In this document: piece by piece, positions 10,367 to 21,774 of the stretch | How the letters are laid out: each line of letters begins with the position of its first letter | How positions within the stretch are numbered: the stretch's first letter is position 1 | NCBI RefSeq assembly: GCF_024586455.1 | Contig: NW_026089624.1 | Coordinates: 10,259,341 to 10,323,340 of the forward strand | DNA length: 64,000 bases | Direction of reading: 5' to 3' | From: Bactrocera neohumeralis | Lineage: Eukaryota > Arthropoda > Insecta > Diptera > Tephritidae | Made by a program: the position numbers and the translations under genes | Notes under the pieces: generated by a model | Databases searched by the model: none | Told to the model about the DNA's origin: nothing | Seen by the model: the letters and a program-made list of their open reading frames with translations, nothing else

Positions 10367-10989
10367 TAATTATATAAGCCTATAGGCTATATAGCATCAC
10401 GCTGCGACCAATAGGAGCGAAGAAACAGTGGTAAATGTGTAAAAAACGGGGGAAATTATTTATCTTTGAGGGCTTCCGTTCCTTGCGCTGCGAAAGCTGT
10501 TTATGAAAATTTCGACAACAATCTCATTTACACATATTCCGCCGGCATTTTCATTTCGGTAATATGAAATTTAGAAGAGCGAGTATAAAGACGGTTGTGT
10601 TGTGTTATATTATGAAAATAAAGTACATTTTCAAAATAACATTTTTCCCAAAAATTAATATTTAGTTTAACATTGTTAATTTACAGAATAATTATGCAAA
10701 TCGGGTTGGGAATGAGCGAAGTCTTAAATTTAATAAACTTATACAAGCATAAATGAAAATATCATTTCTCATTTTAAATTTATTATTTTAATTGGTATAT
10801 AAAATTTATGCCACAATTATTATTATATAGTAGTCCAAAAATATGAATTCTTATTTTCCCAGAAATACATTTGTAAAAAAAAAGGTTCTTTATCCTTTGT
10901 TATTATTTTATTTTTTCCAGAAATACATTTGTAAACAAAAGGATCTTTATCCTTTTGAGAAGCAGGTGAATTTTTGCAAATATATTTTG
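10367..10989. other. no gene; short tandem duplication
   Basis: AT-rich sequence between the piggyBac and the Helitron. About 10858-10955 contains two near-copies, about 59 bp apart, of a unit with 'CCAGAAATACATTTGTAAA' followed by 'TCTTTATCCTTT'. The open frames here are short and low in complexity. The 5' end of the Helitron is not recognisable in this stretch. Confidence 0.5.
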
Positions 10990-11601
10990 TTTCCCATTCA
11001 GATCAGATATCTTTGCGCACAAATTTAAACCCTAGCTTGCAAATCGATCTTATCGACGTTCTCCAAACATATCTTCACGATCATAATGCGTATATTAAAA
11101 GTTTTAAGTACAATCTGGAAAAGAGAACGCCCAATGATTTAAAAATTATTATTCATGCTGATGTAAAACCGCCCAACGAGCATCAAGGTCGGTATAATGC
11201 GCCGGTAGTAGATGAGGTAGCTGTTCTTTTAATCGACGAAGACAAAGGTCTCCGAGATATTGTGTTGACTGAGAGAGATGGTCGACTTCAACGAGTTTCT
11301 GAAACTCATAGATCTTATGACCCGCTTCAATATCCCTTACTATTTCCCTTTGGAAACGACGGATACTGTATTAATATTCGACAGCAGGATACTACTGCTA
11401 GATCTAAAACAGTATCATGTATGCAGTTTTATGCATTTAGACTCATGGTGAGAATAAATGACTTTAACAGCATACATTATTTCAAAGGATTATTCAACCA
11501 ATATTGTGTTGATATGGCGGCAAAAATGATTTCAGAGAGGCTTGACTTCATCAAAAGAAATCAAAAAAAATTGAGAGCAGAAGAATAAATTCATTTAAGA
11601 G

Positions 11602-12964
11602 AACAGACAGAACACTCAAATATATAACACTTCTATTTAACGCAGTACTTCGTTTACAACACTTTCCTCTTCAATGGAAGTGCTCAGAAATTATTATGAT
11701 ACAAAAACCGAACAAGTCAGAAAGTGAAATGAAGTCGTATAGGCCAATAAGTTTACTGCCAACGCTCTCCAAAGTATTTGAAGAAATACTTCTTGGAAGA
11801 CTACTGCTTGAGCTAGAAAAACGATCTATCATTCCCGAACACCAGTTCGGTATTCGTCAAAATCACGGAACACCAGTGCAATGCCATCGTATTGTTAATA
11901 CTATTCGAAAAACTATTACCTGCTCCATTTTTTCTATTGCTTAAATCTTATCTGAATGATAGATTTTTCTACGTCAAAGTTCGGGAAGAGCGATTAAATA
12001 TTTATAGAATTGAGGCAGGAATCCCGCAAGGTAGCGTGTTAGGCCCAGTTTTGTATACAATATACACAAGTGATATTCCTTTGTTAGATAACGCACTAAC
12101 TGCCACATATGCAGATGACACAGCAATTTTAGCATGCAGCCATTGTGCAATTGAAGCTTCGATTATGGTACAAGAAGTAGTTAGAAGTATTGATGTTTGG
12201 CTCAAAAAGTGGAATATTGCAGTGAACACAGACAAATCTGTGCACGTCACCTTCACCTTGAGAAAAGGTAATTGTCCAAGTATTTTTCTGAATAATTCTG
12301 AGATACCATCTAAAAGCGATGTTAAGTACCTAGGCTTGCATCTGGACAGAAGACTGACCTGGAAATTGCACATTCAAACTAAGAGAAAACAATTAAATCT
12401 AAAGCTTAAAAGAATGTACTGGCTTTTAGGGGAGAAATCAGAACTAAGTACAGAAAACAAATTACTACTTTACAAAACTATGCTTAAACCTATTTGGACG
12501 AACGGCATCCAGCTGTGGGGTACAGCAAGTACTTCAAACATCGAAATTCTCGAAAGATTTCAAAATATTGCACTTAGGAAAATTTTAAATGCACCCTGGT
12601 TTCTGTCAAATAAAACAATCATTAATGATACAGGTTTAGCTTTAGTTAAAAATGAAATCAAAAGATTCAGTAGAAATTATTTTAATAGATTGAGTTATCA
12701 TACTAACCCAGTTGCAATAGCCCTATTAGATGACTCAAACGAAATTAACCGTCTTAAACGGCTTCATATATTAGATTTGCCATATAGAAAATAAGCTGTT
12801 TATAAGTATGTACATATGTATATCTCGTATGCACTTCTGTATATTAGTTCTGTACTCGCTGGAGTACAGCAACTTAGGTTAAGTTAATGTGGTATTACAC
12901 AATTTGCTTATTGTCCTCGGACAGACTGTAAATAACGGAAATCTAAAAAAAAAAAAAAAAAAAA
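11602..12964 (+). mobile_element. Jockey-clade retrotransposon 2, 5'-truncated, with poly(A) and TSD
   Basis: Flanked by TTAAGAGA at 11594-11601 and 12965-12972 and ending in a run of A (12946-12964), the hallmarks of target-primed reverse transcription. Only the RT part of ORF2 and the 3' UTR are present. It sits in the Rep coding region of Helitron A, in the same orientation. The preserved poly(A) and clean TSD suggest one of the more recent insertions in the window. Confidence 0.95.
11696..12794 (+). pseudogene. Jockey reverse transcriptase, motif A deleted
   Basis: Begins 'MIQKPNKSESEMKSYRPISL', reads to 'HGTPVQCHRIVNTIRK', then jumps frame at about 11910 to 'LLPAPFFLLLKSYLNDRFFY'. The roughly 35 residues expected in between, including the motif A aspartate (normally 'FLDVSQAFD'), are missing. 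The rest is open for 300 codons: 'AGIPQGSVLGPVLYTIY' (motif B), 'TATYADDTAILA' (YADD catalytic box), 'VKYLGLHLDRRLTW', and the C-terminal 'IALRKILNAPWFLSNKT'. The catalytic YADD is intact, but loss of motif A should abolish polymerase activity. Confidence 0.9.
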
Positions 12965-15900
12965 TTAAGAGATGACGTCTTAAATGATGGGAATATAAAC
13001 GCTTCAAATATTGGCCAGCACGTTATATTGCCGTCGTCATTTACAGGATCCCCCCGATTCATGAATGAAAAAAGTCAAGATGCCATGACATATGTCAGGA
13101 AATTTCGAAGACCTGATCTCTTCATTACATTTACATGTATCTCAGAATGGCCGGAAATAAAAATTGAGTTATTACCTAATCAACATTCTTACGACAGACA
13201 TGATTTGGTTTCTAGAGTATTTCATTTAAAACTCAAGAAAATGATAGACCTACTAACGAAGAAGAATATTTTTGGACCATCGAAAGCTTTTGTTTACAGC
13301 GTAGAATGGCAAAAAAGAGGATTACCTCACGCCCACATTTTATTGTGGCTGGCTAACAAAGTACAACCAGATACTATAGATGCAATAATATCGGCTGAAA
13401 TACCTGACAAACAACAAGATCCAATTCTTCATAATATTGTCATAAAAAATATGACACATGGTCCTTGCGGATTTCATAATCCTGCGTCACCATGTATGAA
13501 AGAAAACGTTTGTTCTAAAAAGTACCCTAAACATTTTATTTAGGAAACACAAACCGGTGATGACGGTTACCCAACCTGCAGACGCAGGTCTCCAGATAAT
13601 GGCGGAAACACAGCAGTAATTCGTGTCAAAGGTACAGAAATGAGCGTGGATAATCGTTGGGTGGTTCCCTATAATCCAGTGCTATCACGAATTTTCAATG
13701 CACATATTAACGTAGAGTTTTGTCAATCGGTCAAAGCTATTAAGTACATCTGTAAGTATATTCATAAACGTTCTGATCAAGCCACATTTTCGTTACAAAT
13801 GAATAACGATGAAGTAGAAAGATACCTAAATGGTCGCTATATAAGTTCCTCGGAAGCGTTCTGGAGAATTTTCCAATTTTCTATTCATGAACGTTTTCCG
13901 GCAGTAGTTCATTTGGAAAATGGACAAAGAGTTTATTTTTATAATAATGAAAATCTCGAAGATCGTGTTAACAATCCTTCATCAACGACACTTACAGCGT
14001 TCTTTTATCTTTGCAGAAGCGACGATTTTGCAAAAACCCTTTTATATCACGAAGTTCCTCAATATTACGTGTGGCATAGAAATTCATTGTCTAGAAGAAA
14101 ACGTGGGCAAGATGTTGAAGGATATAGGGGTGTAAAAAAAAGACACAACTTTAGGCCCTGTTTACAACATTCATCCAACTCAAACTGAATGTTTTTATTT
14201 AAGGATGTTACTGCAATATGTTCGCGGTCCAATGTCATTTGAACATCTAAGGACCGTGAATGGTGTTATTTTCCAAACTTATCAAGGCGCTTGCAAGGAA
14301 TTAGGTGTACTGGAGGGAGATGAACATGGCAAAATACCATGTCCGATGCTGTCATATCCGAGTCAGCTACAAAATTAAGGGAATTATTTACCATCATCCT
14401 TATATTTTGCCAACCATCTGACCCCCTAGAGTTATGAAATAAATTTCGTAATGCTTTATGCGAAGATATATTAAACAGACTGCGTAATGAGAATCAGGAT
14501 ATGACATTAGCATATAATGATGATGTATACAATGATGGACTAATCATAATTGAAGATAAAATTCATGAGATTTGCGACAAATCCCTAACTGATTTTGGTC
14601 TTCCTGCATCAAAAAGAAATTATTCGCTTTTGGACCCGTTAGAAGTAGCATTGCGAAAACCATATGATATTATTGAATTAAATGAGTATATTATGCAAAA
14701 TGAACCAAGATTAGTTAATGACCAGGTGACAGCGTATAATGGTGTTCTGCAAAGTGTTCGTTTCAATGAAGGAAGAATTTTTTTTGGATGCTCCCGGTGG
14801 GACGGGCAAGACCTTCATTACTAATCTTATATTAGCGAAAGTAAGGTCTCAGGGACAGCTAGCCTTAGCAGTAGCGTCGTCAGCTATCGCTGCAACTTTA
14901 TTAGCAGGTGGACGCACAGCTCATTCCACTTTTAAACTGCCCCTAAGTGTTTCTTTAGAGAAAACTAGCGTGTGCTCTATACGTAAAAATGGCCCTTTGA
15001 GAAAAGTTTTACAAGATCTCAGTTTAATAATCTGGGACGAATGTACCATCAATAGACCTCACGTAGAAGCTCTAGACAGAACTCTTAGAGATCTTAGAAG
15101 CTGTGATAAAATCATGGGTGGGATTACTGTTATGTTTGCTGGAGACTTTCGACAAACTTTACCCGTAATAGTAAGGGCAACCAGAGCAGACATTGTAAAG
15201 TCTTGCCTTAAAAGTTCTCTATTATGGAAGTTTGTAAATATTTTAAAATTATCGACAAATATGAGAGCCCATTTGGGAGGAGATAGCATAACTTTCCCTT
15301 CAAAATTACTTTTAGTAGGAGACGGGAAAATACCTCATTTTCAAAATAAAATTGAAATTGACCGCGATTTAGGAGTAAGAGTAGGTAACATTGAGGATTT
15401 AATATCAAAAGTTTACCCTGACATCAGCGAAATAGAAAATAAAGATCACCAATGGATGTGTCGAAGGGCAATATTGGCGGCGAGAAACAGTAGCGTGGAC
15501 GAAATTAATGACATAATTTTAAATAAACTAGAAGGAGATATAGTCACATACACATCTATTGATAATGTAATGGATCAAGAAGATGTGGTCCATTACCCAC
15601 AGGAGTTTCTAAATTCTTGGAACCTTCAAGTGGCCTTCATCCACATTCCCTTAAGCTAAAAATAGGCGGCCCAATAATTTTACTTAGGAATCTGAAACCA
15701 CCTAATTTATGGTACGGGACCCGACTTCAAGTCAAATTTCTTCGCAATAACGTGATCGTTGCAATCGTTTTGACTGGTCCAGCAGTTGGTCAAACAGTAC
15801 TTATACCTCGGATCCCGATGATCCCAAATGATATACCTTTTAATTTCAAAAGAATTCAATTTCCCCTTAAGCTATCCTTCGCCGTTACAATAAATAAATC

Positions 15901-16078
15901 ACAGGGGCAAACATTTAAACACGTGGGGATCGATTTACGCCAAGACTGCTTTTCACATGGCCAATTATATGTCCCGTTGTCAATATCAGGTTGCGGAGTA
16001 AATCAATATGTTCTTCTGCCACCAGAAAATAAAACAAACAATATAATTTACGCAGAAGTTCTTTGATAACAGAAATTG

Positions 16079-16147
16079 ACGCGGACGAAGATAAAGACGA
16101 AGCCCAAAATCACTATTCCACGCGGACGAAATCGCGGGCACAGCTAG
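16079..16147 (+). other. Helitron 3' terminal hairpin and CTAG end
   Basis: 16121-16138 reads CGCGGACGAAATCGCGGG, which folds into a short GC stem shortly before the terminal CTAG at 16144-16147, followed by T. A second 'GCGGACGAAG' lies just upstream at 16081. This is the rolling-circle termination signal type found in animal Helitrons. Confidence 0.85.
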
Positions 16148-17736
16148 TCTTTTTATATAGATAAAAATCTGGTCTGAAAGATTTTGTAGAAGATGGAATG
16201 CTCAAAAAAAAGGTCTCTGTTGATCTTTCCGTAAATCTAATCTCGAAGGGATGTAGATATTTCCGCGCGATCTGGGTAACGATAAATGAACTGAGGCCTT
16301 GACAGGCTTTTGACTCCTACAGATTTTTTACTTTTAGCTTGACACGGACATAGTTTGGACTATTCGTTGGATTGGCACACATTGCATAGATGGCTGATGA
16401 GTTAATGTCAAAGCATATTTCGTCTCGTTAAAACCCTGCCTCGGAGTATGTTCTCCTCTAGTCATCATTAAGTTGATGTAAGTTGAGATGAATCCTTCTT
16501 TGCGCTGGTCGGTTCTGAACGCATTGCCTCCTGAGGGAGTGCGTCAACAATCGCCTTGCTCTCGTTACTGACGCAACATTGGAACCATTCAAGTCGACTA
16601 CATATCCGAAAGGTGAATAGCGGCTCTGAATGGGGACCGAAAACAACATGAATAAAGAAGTAGAAAGTTTAAGTTTGTAACCAGTATATCTTCCTACTTT
16701 CGTACACTATGTACATACAAGGTGAAATTGTTTGGATGGTTATCACACACATATATAATAAAAATATCCGTGTCACTCAAGTATATAGTAACTCCACGCC
16801 TGACTCAGATATGGTCTGAATGGGAACTCCTTAGCCCTGAAATTAGGACTGTGACAATAGAGGGACCTTGCGAGAGAATGGTCCTGAATGGAGGACGGCT
16901 TCGATTCGTAAAGAAATTCATAATTAATTGGAAGCTTTATACAGTTGATTCCCATAACCCACCCATATGAGGAACGCCTGGATAGATGCGATAAGAGCGA
17001 CCAATACTTTTTGTAAGTGTAGGTGTGCCACTGTATCGCACTAGGAATAGTGAACGAAATGTATCGGTTTTTGTCTTTCTGCAGAAATTTGTTATATGTA
17101 ATATTTAAGTGGGTATGCACTAATTTGACAAGTAATAGCCCGCCACCGCTCAATGTTTCGTTCAGATTTTTTTTTTTCATTATTGGCGAAAGCCATGGGT
17201 CGAAAAGATATATGTTTTTATGTGAATTTGTCAGAGGGAATCTGCCTTTATTTTTTCTGCCAATTCGTGGAGTGTTGGATTGAGTGGTAGTCATACGACG
17301 TACCGACCATTATTTGATAGAGTAGTTGTGGCATTAGGGAAGACTTCACAATACTGATCTTCTAGAGTTTTGTTTGATATGGGAGAAGTTTCTTTAACTT
17401 TTGAAATTTCCTTAATTGTAAATTAAGGTATTTGTTTGTATTATACTCAACTTGAGTTGGTATAGTGGTAACTAGTTCTGTAACTGGTCCACTTTGTGTT
17501 TCAATGTGCAGCATTCGAACTTTTTGTGCCTTTGAGCAATATGGTGTCTCTTGGCAATTTTTAGAATTTGGGTTTTCGGGATTTGCTTTTACAATTAAAA
17601 CCGTGGTTCTTTTTGTGTAAGCGCTTCTTTTGAGTGAGATTGGATTTCAGCTGTAATGAAGCATTGAATTGCGTCTTTTGTGACAATGCCAGAATTAAGT
17701 TTGTTTTGAAATTTTTAAGATTGTACGTATGGGAAC
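16148..17736. other. no supported gene; possible minus-strand retroelement relic at 17350-17690
   Basis: 16148-17350 contains only scattered open frames on both strands, without recognisable motifs or consistent codon use. On the minus strand, about 17690-17360 reads 'LNSGIVTKDAIQCFITAEI' and, after a frame change, 'ETQSGPVTELVTTIPTQVE', which looks like decayed protein-coding sequence of a retroelement, but I cannot name the family. The stretch then abuts RTE copy B. Confidence 0.3.
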
Positions 17737-19143
17737 ATCAATTTGTACAGAGACTTTTAGATCTCAAAAAGTAAAGGCTGCCTACCTCGCAAAGTTACGA
17801 TCGACCACAACACGTGCGGGATGGGATAGATACGGAGAGTTGAAGAGGGAAGCGAGACGCGCTTGCAGACAGAAAACGAAAAAGGCTGAAATGCGTGAGT
17901 ACGAAGAGCTTGATAAGCTGGCCGACAGGGGTTATGCTCGAAAATTCTACGAAAAAATGCGGCGGCTTACAGAAGGTTTCAAGACCGGAGCATACTCTTG
18001 TAGAACCCCCAAAGGTGATCTAGTGACCGATGCCCAGAGCATACTTAAATTATGGAGGGAACACTTCCCCAGCCTGCTGAATGGCAGTGAACGCACAACG
18101 CCAGGAGAAGGCGAACCCGATTCCCCAATCGATGACGATGGAGCAGACGTTCCATTGCCCGACCATGAAGAAGTTCGAATAGCAATTGCCCGGCCGAGCT
18201 ATTCAAACACGGAGGCGAAGAACTGATAAGGAGCATGCATCAGCTTCTTTGTAAAATATGGTCGGACGAAAGCATGCCCAACGATTGGAATTTAGGTGTG
18301 CTATGCCCAATCCATAAAAAAGGAGACCCAGCAATCTGCGCCAACTACCGTGGGATTAGCCTCCTCAACATCGCATATAAGGTTCTATCGAGCGTATTGT
18401 GTGGAAGATTAAAGCCCACCGTCAACAAACTGATTGGACTTATCAGTGTGGCTTCAGACCTGGAAAATCAACAACCGACCAGATATTCACCATTCGCCAA
18501 ATCTTGGAAAAGACCCGTGAAAGGAGAATCGACACACACCACCTCTTCATCAATTTCAAAGCTGCTTTCGACAGCACGAAAAGGAGCTGCCTTTATGCCG
18601 CGATGTCTGAATTTGGTATCCCCGCAAAACTAATACGGCTGTGTAAACTGACGTTGAGTAACACCAAAAGCTCCGTCAGGATCGGGAAAGACCTCTCCGA
18701 GGCGTTCGGTACCAAACGAGGTTTCAGACAAGGCGACTCCCTATCGTGCGACTTCTTCAACCTGCTTCTGTAGAAAATAGTTCGAGCTGCGGAACTAAAT
18801 AGAGAAGGTACCATCTTCTATAAGAGTGTACATCTGCTGGCGTATGCCGACGACATTGACGTAGTTCAGCGAATTAAAAGACAGCGGCTACGCTGGCTAG
18901 GTCATGTTGTCCGGATGGATGAAAACACTCCAGCTCTGAAAGTTTTCGACGCAGTACCCGCCGGGGGAAGCAGAGGAAGAGGGTGACCTCCACTTCGTTG
19001 GAAGGACCAAGTGAAGAAGGACCTGACTTCGCTTGGAATATCCAATTGGCGCCACGTAGCGAAAAGAAGAAACGACTGGCGCGCTGTTGTTAACTCGGCT
19101 ATAATCGCGTAAGCGGTGTCTACGCCAATTAAGAAAAGGAAGG
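17737..19143 (+). mobile_element. RTE retrotransposon copy B, with two internal deletions
   Basis: Starts in the post-endonuclease linker ('KVKAAYLAKLRSTTTRAGW'). The frame loses the 'LKNNKAAGADGLP' block at about 18190, then reads 'SMHQLLCKIW' and RT motifs: 'CPIHKKGDPAICANYRGISL', a one-base shift near 18440, 'CGFRPGKSTTDQIFTI', 'FINFKAAFDS' (motif A, here FIN instead of FVD), 'KRGFRQGDSLSCDFFN' and 'LLAYADDID'. At about 18861 it jumps directly into 'VVQRIKRQRLRWLGH', skipping roughly 130 codons. A stop interrupts at 18771. It ends with 'WRALLLTRL'-type frame and an A/G-rich tail at 19130-19143. Confidence 0.88.
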
Positions 19144-19149
19144 AGCATA

Positions 19150-20030
19150 GACCATTATGAAGAACCAAAAACTATAATCTCCGATCAATTAAAGCTAATA
19201 AAAACAATTGCACCTACAACACATCCGAAAGTAGAGCTGCCACAAATGCAACCATATCAAGAGGCAAATTCAGGCATTCACTTCGAGGTGCCCGCATGTG
19301 AAACAGAAACATTAAGTGGAGGTTAAGAAGAATGGCCGTCCTTCCGGGACATGTTTACAGCCGTTTACATCAACCATCCAAAATTATCAAAAGCACAAAA
19401 ATTATATCCCCTTCAATACAAAACTAAAGGTCAAGCAGGCGTAATAATTAAACAATTCGCTTTTAATGACGACAATTTCAATTTGGCTTGGGAAGCTCTA
19501 ATAGCTAGATATGAAAACAAAATAATACTGGTCGATAAGCAAGTAACGACACTATTAAACTTGAATAAAATTAAGAAAGAAAGTGAAGAATTTGTATGAC
19601 TACAATTCACTGTTTATAATTACTTGTCGCTTCTGTCGACACAAAATATTCCCACAGACAGCTGGGACCCAATTCTAGTAAACATTTTTACCGCGCATTA
19701 CCAAAAAAGTCGTTACTTCTATGGGAGCAATCGCTCTCATCAAGAAAAAAGTACCCAACGTGGCAACAAATGAAAGATTTTCTGACTACCGAGTACGAAA
19801 TTGCGAAAAGAGTAGAGGAAAGAATAGTCAGAACAAAAAACATTAAACGCTACCTCAATATAAGCTTCAATGGACTCCAAGCTAGAAGCAAAAAGAAATC
19901 AAATAGAATTTTGAACAAAACACAATCGTTCACATCCGAACAAAGGAAACATACGTCATGCGAACTATGCACAAGAGGGTATAATCTTAAAACTTACGAG
20001 AAGTTTAAAAAAATTAAATATTAACAAAAG
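19150..20030 (+). pseudogene. BEL/Pao-type gag, frameshifted
   Basis: 19150-19325 reads 'YEEPKTIISDQLKLIKTIA'; 19330-19600 reads 'FRDMFTAVYINHPKLSKAQK' then 'NDDNFNLAWEALIARYENK'; 19740-20020 reads 'VPTWQQMKDFLTTEYEIAK' and ends in a degenerate zinc knuckle ('SCELCTRGYNLKTYEKF', where the expected His and last Cys are replaced). This order is that of the peptidase-like DUF1759 gag of BEL/Pao retrotransposons. Stops and frame changes occur at 19325, 19600 and around 19740. RTE copy B abuts on the left and RTE copy C on the right; no LTR or pol is present. Confidence 0.8.
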
Positions 20031-20035
20031 GGACA

Positions 20036-21763
20036 ACTTTACTTTTTGAGTTTTCTCTCCGCTGCAACACGGCACTCCTCGTCGTACCAGCTGTTCTTTT
20101 GCACTTTCCGAAAACCAATAGCTTCGGTTGCAGCTGTAGGTAAGGAATTTGAAATGCCGTCCCACAGTTCCCTTATACCGAGTTATTGACGAGTGCTCTC
20201 AGTGAGCAGGAGTGCAAGCCGAGTAGAAAATCGTTCGGCTGTCTGTTGTGATTGCAGCTTCTCGACGTCGAACCTTCCTTGTGTTTGTTGGCGTGCGTTT
20301 TTTGCTGCACAGAGGCGGGTGCGAGTCTTGGCTGCAACAAGATAGTGGTCCGAGTCGATGTTAGGACCTCGGAGCGCACGCACATCTAAAACACTGGAGA
20401 CGTGTCTTCCGTCTATCACAACATGATCCATCTGGTTGGTAGTTTTTCGATCCGGAGACAGCCAGGTAGCTTGATGAATCTTCTTATGCTGGAATCTAGT
20501 ACTACAGATAACCACATTTCAGGCCCCGGCGAAGTCAATAAGCCTCAACCCATTTGGGGAAGTTTCGTCGTGGAGGCTGAATTTATCGACCGTAGTGCCA
20601 AAGATAAGTCACTCATAATTCCCGTCCTGCTTTATGGTGCAGAGTCCTGGACGATGTCAACAACGGATGAGTCGACGTTGCGAGTTTTCGAGAGAATAGC
20701 TCTGTGAAAGATTTGTGGTCCTTTGCGCGTTAGCCACGGCGAATACCGCATTCGATGGAACGATGAGCTGTATGAGATATACGACGACATCGACATAGTT
20801 CAGCGAATTAAAAGACAGCGGCTACGCTGGCTAGGTCATGTTGTCCGGATGGACGAAAACACTCCAGCTCTGAAAGTGTTCGACGCAGTACCCGCCGGGG
20901 GAAGCAGAGGAAGAGGAAGACCTCCACTCCGTTGGAAGGACCAAGTGGAGAAGGACCTAGCTTCGCTTGGAATATCCAGTTGGCGCCACGTAGCGAAAAG
21001 AAGAAACGACTGGCGCGCTGTTGTTAACTCGGCTATAATCGCGTAAGCGGTGTCTACGCCAATTAAGAAGAAGAAGAAGAAGTGCCAAAGATACCTTCTT
21101 TGCCCACCTTGGCGTTAAAGTCGCCAAGCACGATTTTGACATCGTGGCGGGAGCAGCTCTCATAAGCGCGCTCCAAGCGCTCATAGAAGGCATCTTTGGT
21201 CACCTCGTCCTTCTCTTCCGTCGGGGCGTGGGCGCAAATCAGCGATGTGTTGAAGAACCTCGCTTTGATGCGGATTGTGGCTAGACGTTCATTCACCGGA
21301 GTGAATGATAGTACTCGGCGACGGAGTCTCTCTCCCACCACGAATCCAACACCAAACTTGCGCTCCTTTATATGGCCACCGTAGTAAATGCCATAAGGAC
21401 CTGCTCGTCTCTGTCCTTGTCCCGTCCATCGCATTTCTTGGACGGCGGTGATGTCAGCCTTTATTTTCGCGAGGACATCAACCAGCCGGGCAGCGGCACC
21501 TTCCCAATTAAGGGTCCGGACATTCGTGGTGCATGCCCTCAAATCGTAGTCTTTATTTCGTTTGCCATGGTCGTCAGCAAAAAGGGGGTCTCTCATCCGA
21601 GGCTTATTGCTTCCTTTCATTGGGGGTGTTTTTTTACGTGCACAGCACGTACCTATGTAGGGTATGTTTCGCCTTCTCACATTAGCTCGCCTTCGAACGG
21701 ATGTTCTTAGGCTACCCAGAGGATACTTGGTCAAAGACCGGAAGTAGTGAGCTGCTTGAGCCA
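20036..21763 (-). mobile_element. RTE retrotransposon copy C: 5' end and endonuclease, split by an antisense RTE
   Basis: Minus strand from 21763: a 5' end CATGGCTCAAGCAGCTCAC (shared with the copy at 36607), then 'LRACTTNVRTLNWEGAAARL' and the APE endonuclease motifs 'AVQEMRW', 'VNERLATIRIKA', 'CAHAPTEEKDEVTKDAFYE' and 'VLGDFNAKVGKEGIFGT'. The insertion at 20607-21080 follows, and the reading continues with 'LHDETSPNGLRLIDFA', 'TRFQHKKIHQATWLSPD', 'QMDHVVIDGRHVSS' and 'GPNIDSDHYLVAAK'. It is truncated at 20036 within the linker ('SAKEQLVRRGVPCC' frame). The endonuclease catalytic residues are largely preserved. No RT is present in this copy. Confidence 0.9.
20607..21080 (+). mobile_element. 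RTE copy D, 474-bp 5'-truncated insertion with 13-bp TSD
   Basis: Flanked by AGTGCCAAAGATA at 20594-20606 and 21081-21093. It contains only the C-terminal ORF2 region ('TTDESTLRVFERIAL', a stop at 20705, 'RVSHGEYRIRWNDELYEIYD', 'RQRLRWLGHVVRMDENT', 'WRAVVNSAIIA' to the stop at 21046) and ends in an (AAG)n tail (21064-21080). It is inserted antisense into the endonuclease region of RTE copy C. The intact TSD and tail indicate a genuine target-primed insertion. Confidence 0.95.
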
Positions 21764-21774
21764 TGTGTAAAAGA

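Larger units (their letters stand above)
11036..16066 (+). pseudogene. Helitron RepHel (HUH nuclease plus Pif1-like helicase), broken
   Basis: Order of motifs: 'SETHRSYDPLQYPLLFPFG' (11307), the Jockey insertion, 'KSQDAMTYVRKFRRPDLFI' (13072), the HUH motif in 'KRGLPHAHILLWL' (about 13315), 'HGPCGFHNPASPCM', a stop at 13541-13543, 'DNRWVVPYNPVLSRIF', and the two-tyrosine motif in 'KAIKYICKYIHK' (about 13732). The helicase half has Walker A 'DAPGGTGKTF' (about 14788), Walker B 'LIIWDEC' (about 15026) and a late motif 'TINKSQGQTF' (about 15888). Frame changes occur near 14130, 14380, 14775 and 15640. All catalytic motifs survive although the frame does not. The intact enzyme drives rolling-circle transposition. 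Confidence 0.9.
10990..16147 (+). mobile_element. Helitron A, long copy with canonical 3' end, split by a Jockey
   Basis: Encodes a Rep/helicase polyprotein on the plus strand and ends in a GC hairpin followed by CTAG (16144-16147) and then T, the normal Helitron 3' terminus and insertion context. A Jockey element (11602-12964) is inserted with the 8-bp TSD TTAAGAGA. Removing it rejoins the Rep reading. The 5' end (TC-start and upstream zinc-finger coding) is missing or unrecognisable. Compared with the partner at 59.3-61.3 kb, this copy keeps the full HUH nuclease region. Confidence 0.92.

Noticed and set aside
16773..17294. 173-codon minus-strand frame
   Set aside because: No recognisable domain, unremarkable codon use, and an overlapping frame of 86 codons on the other strand; probably chance.
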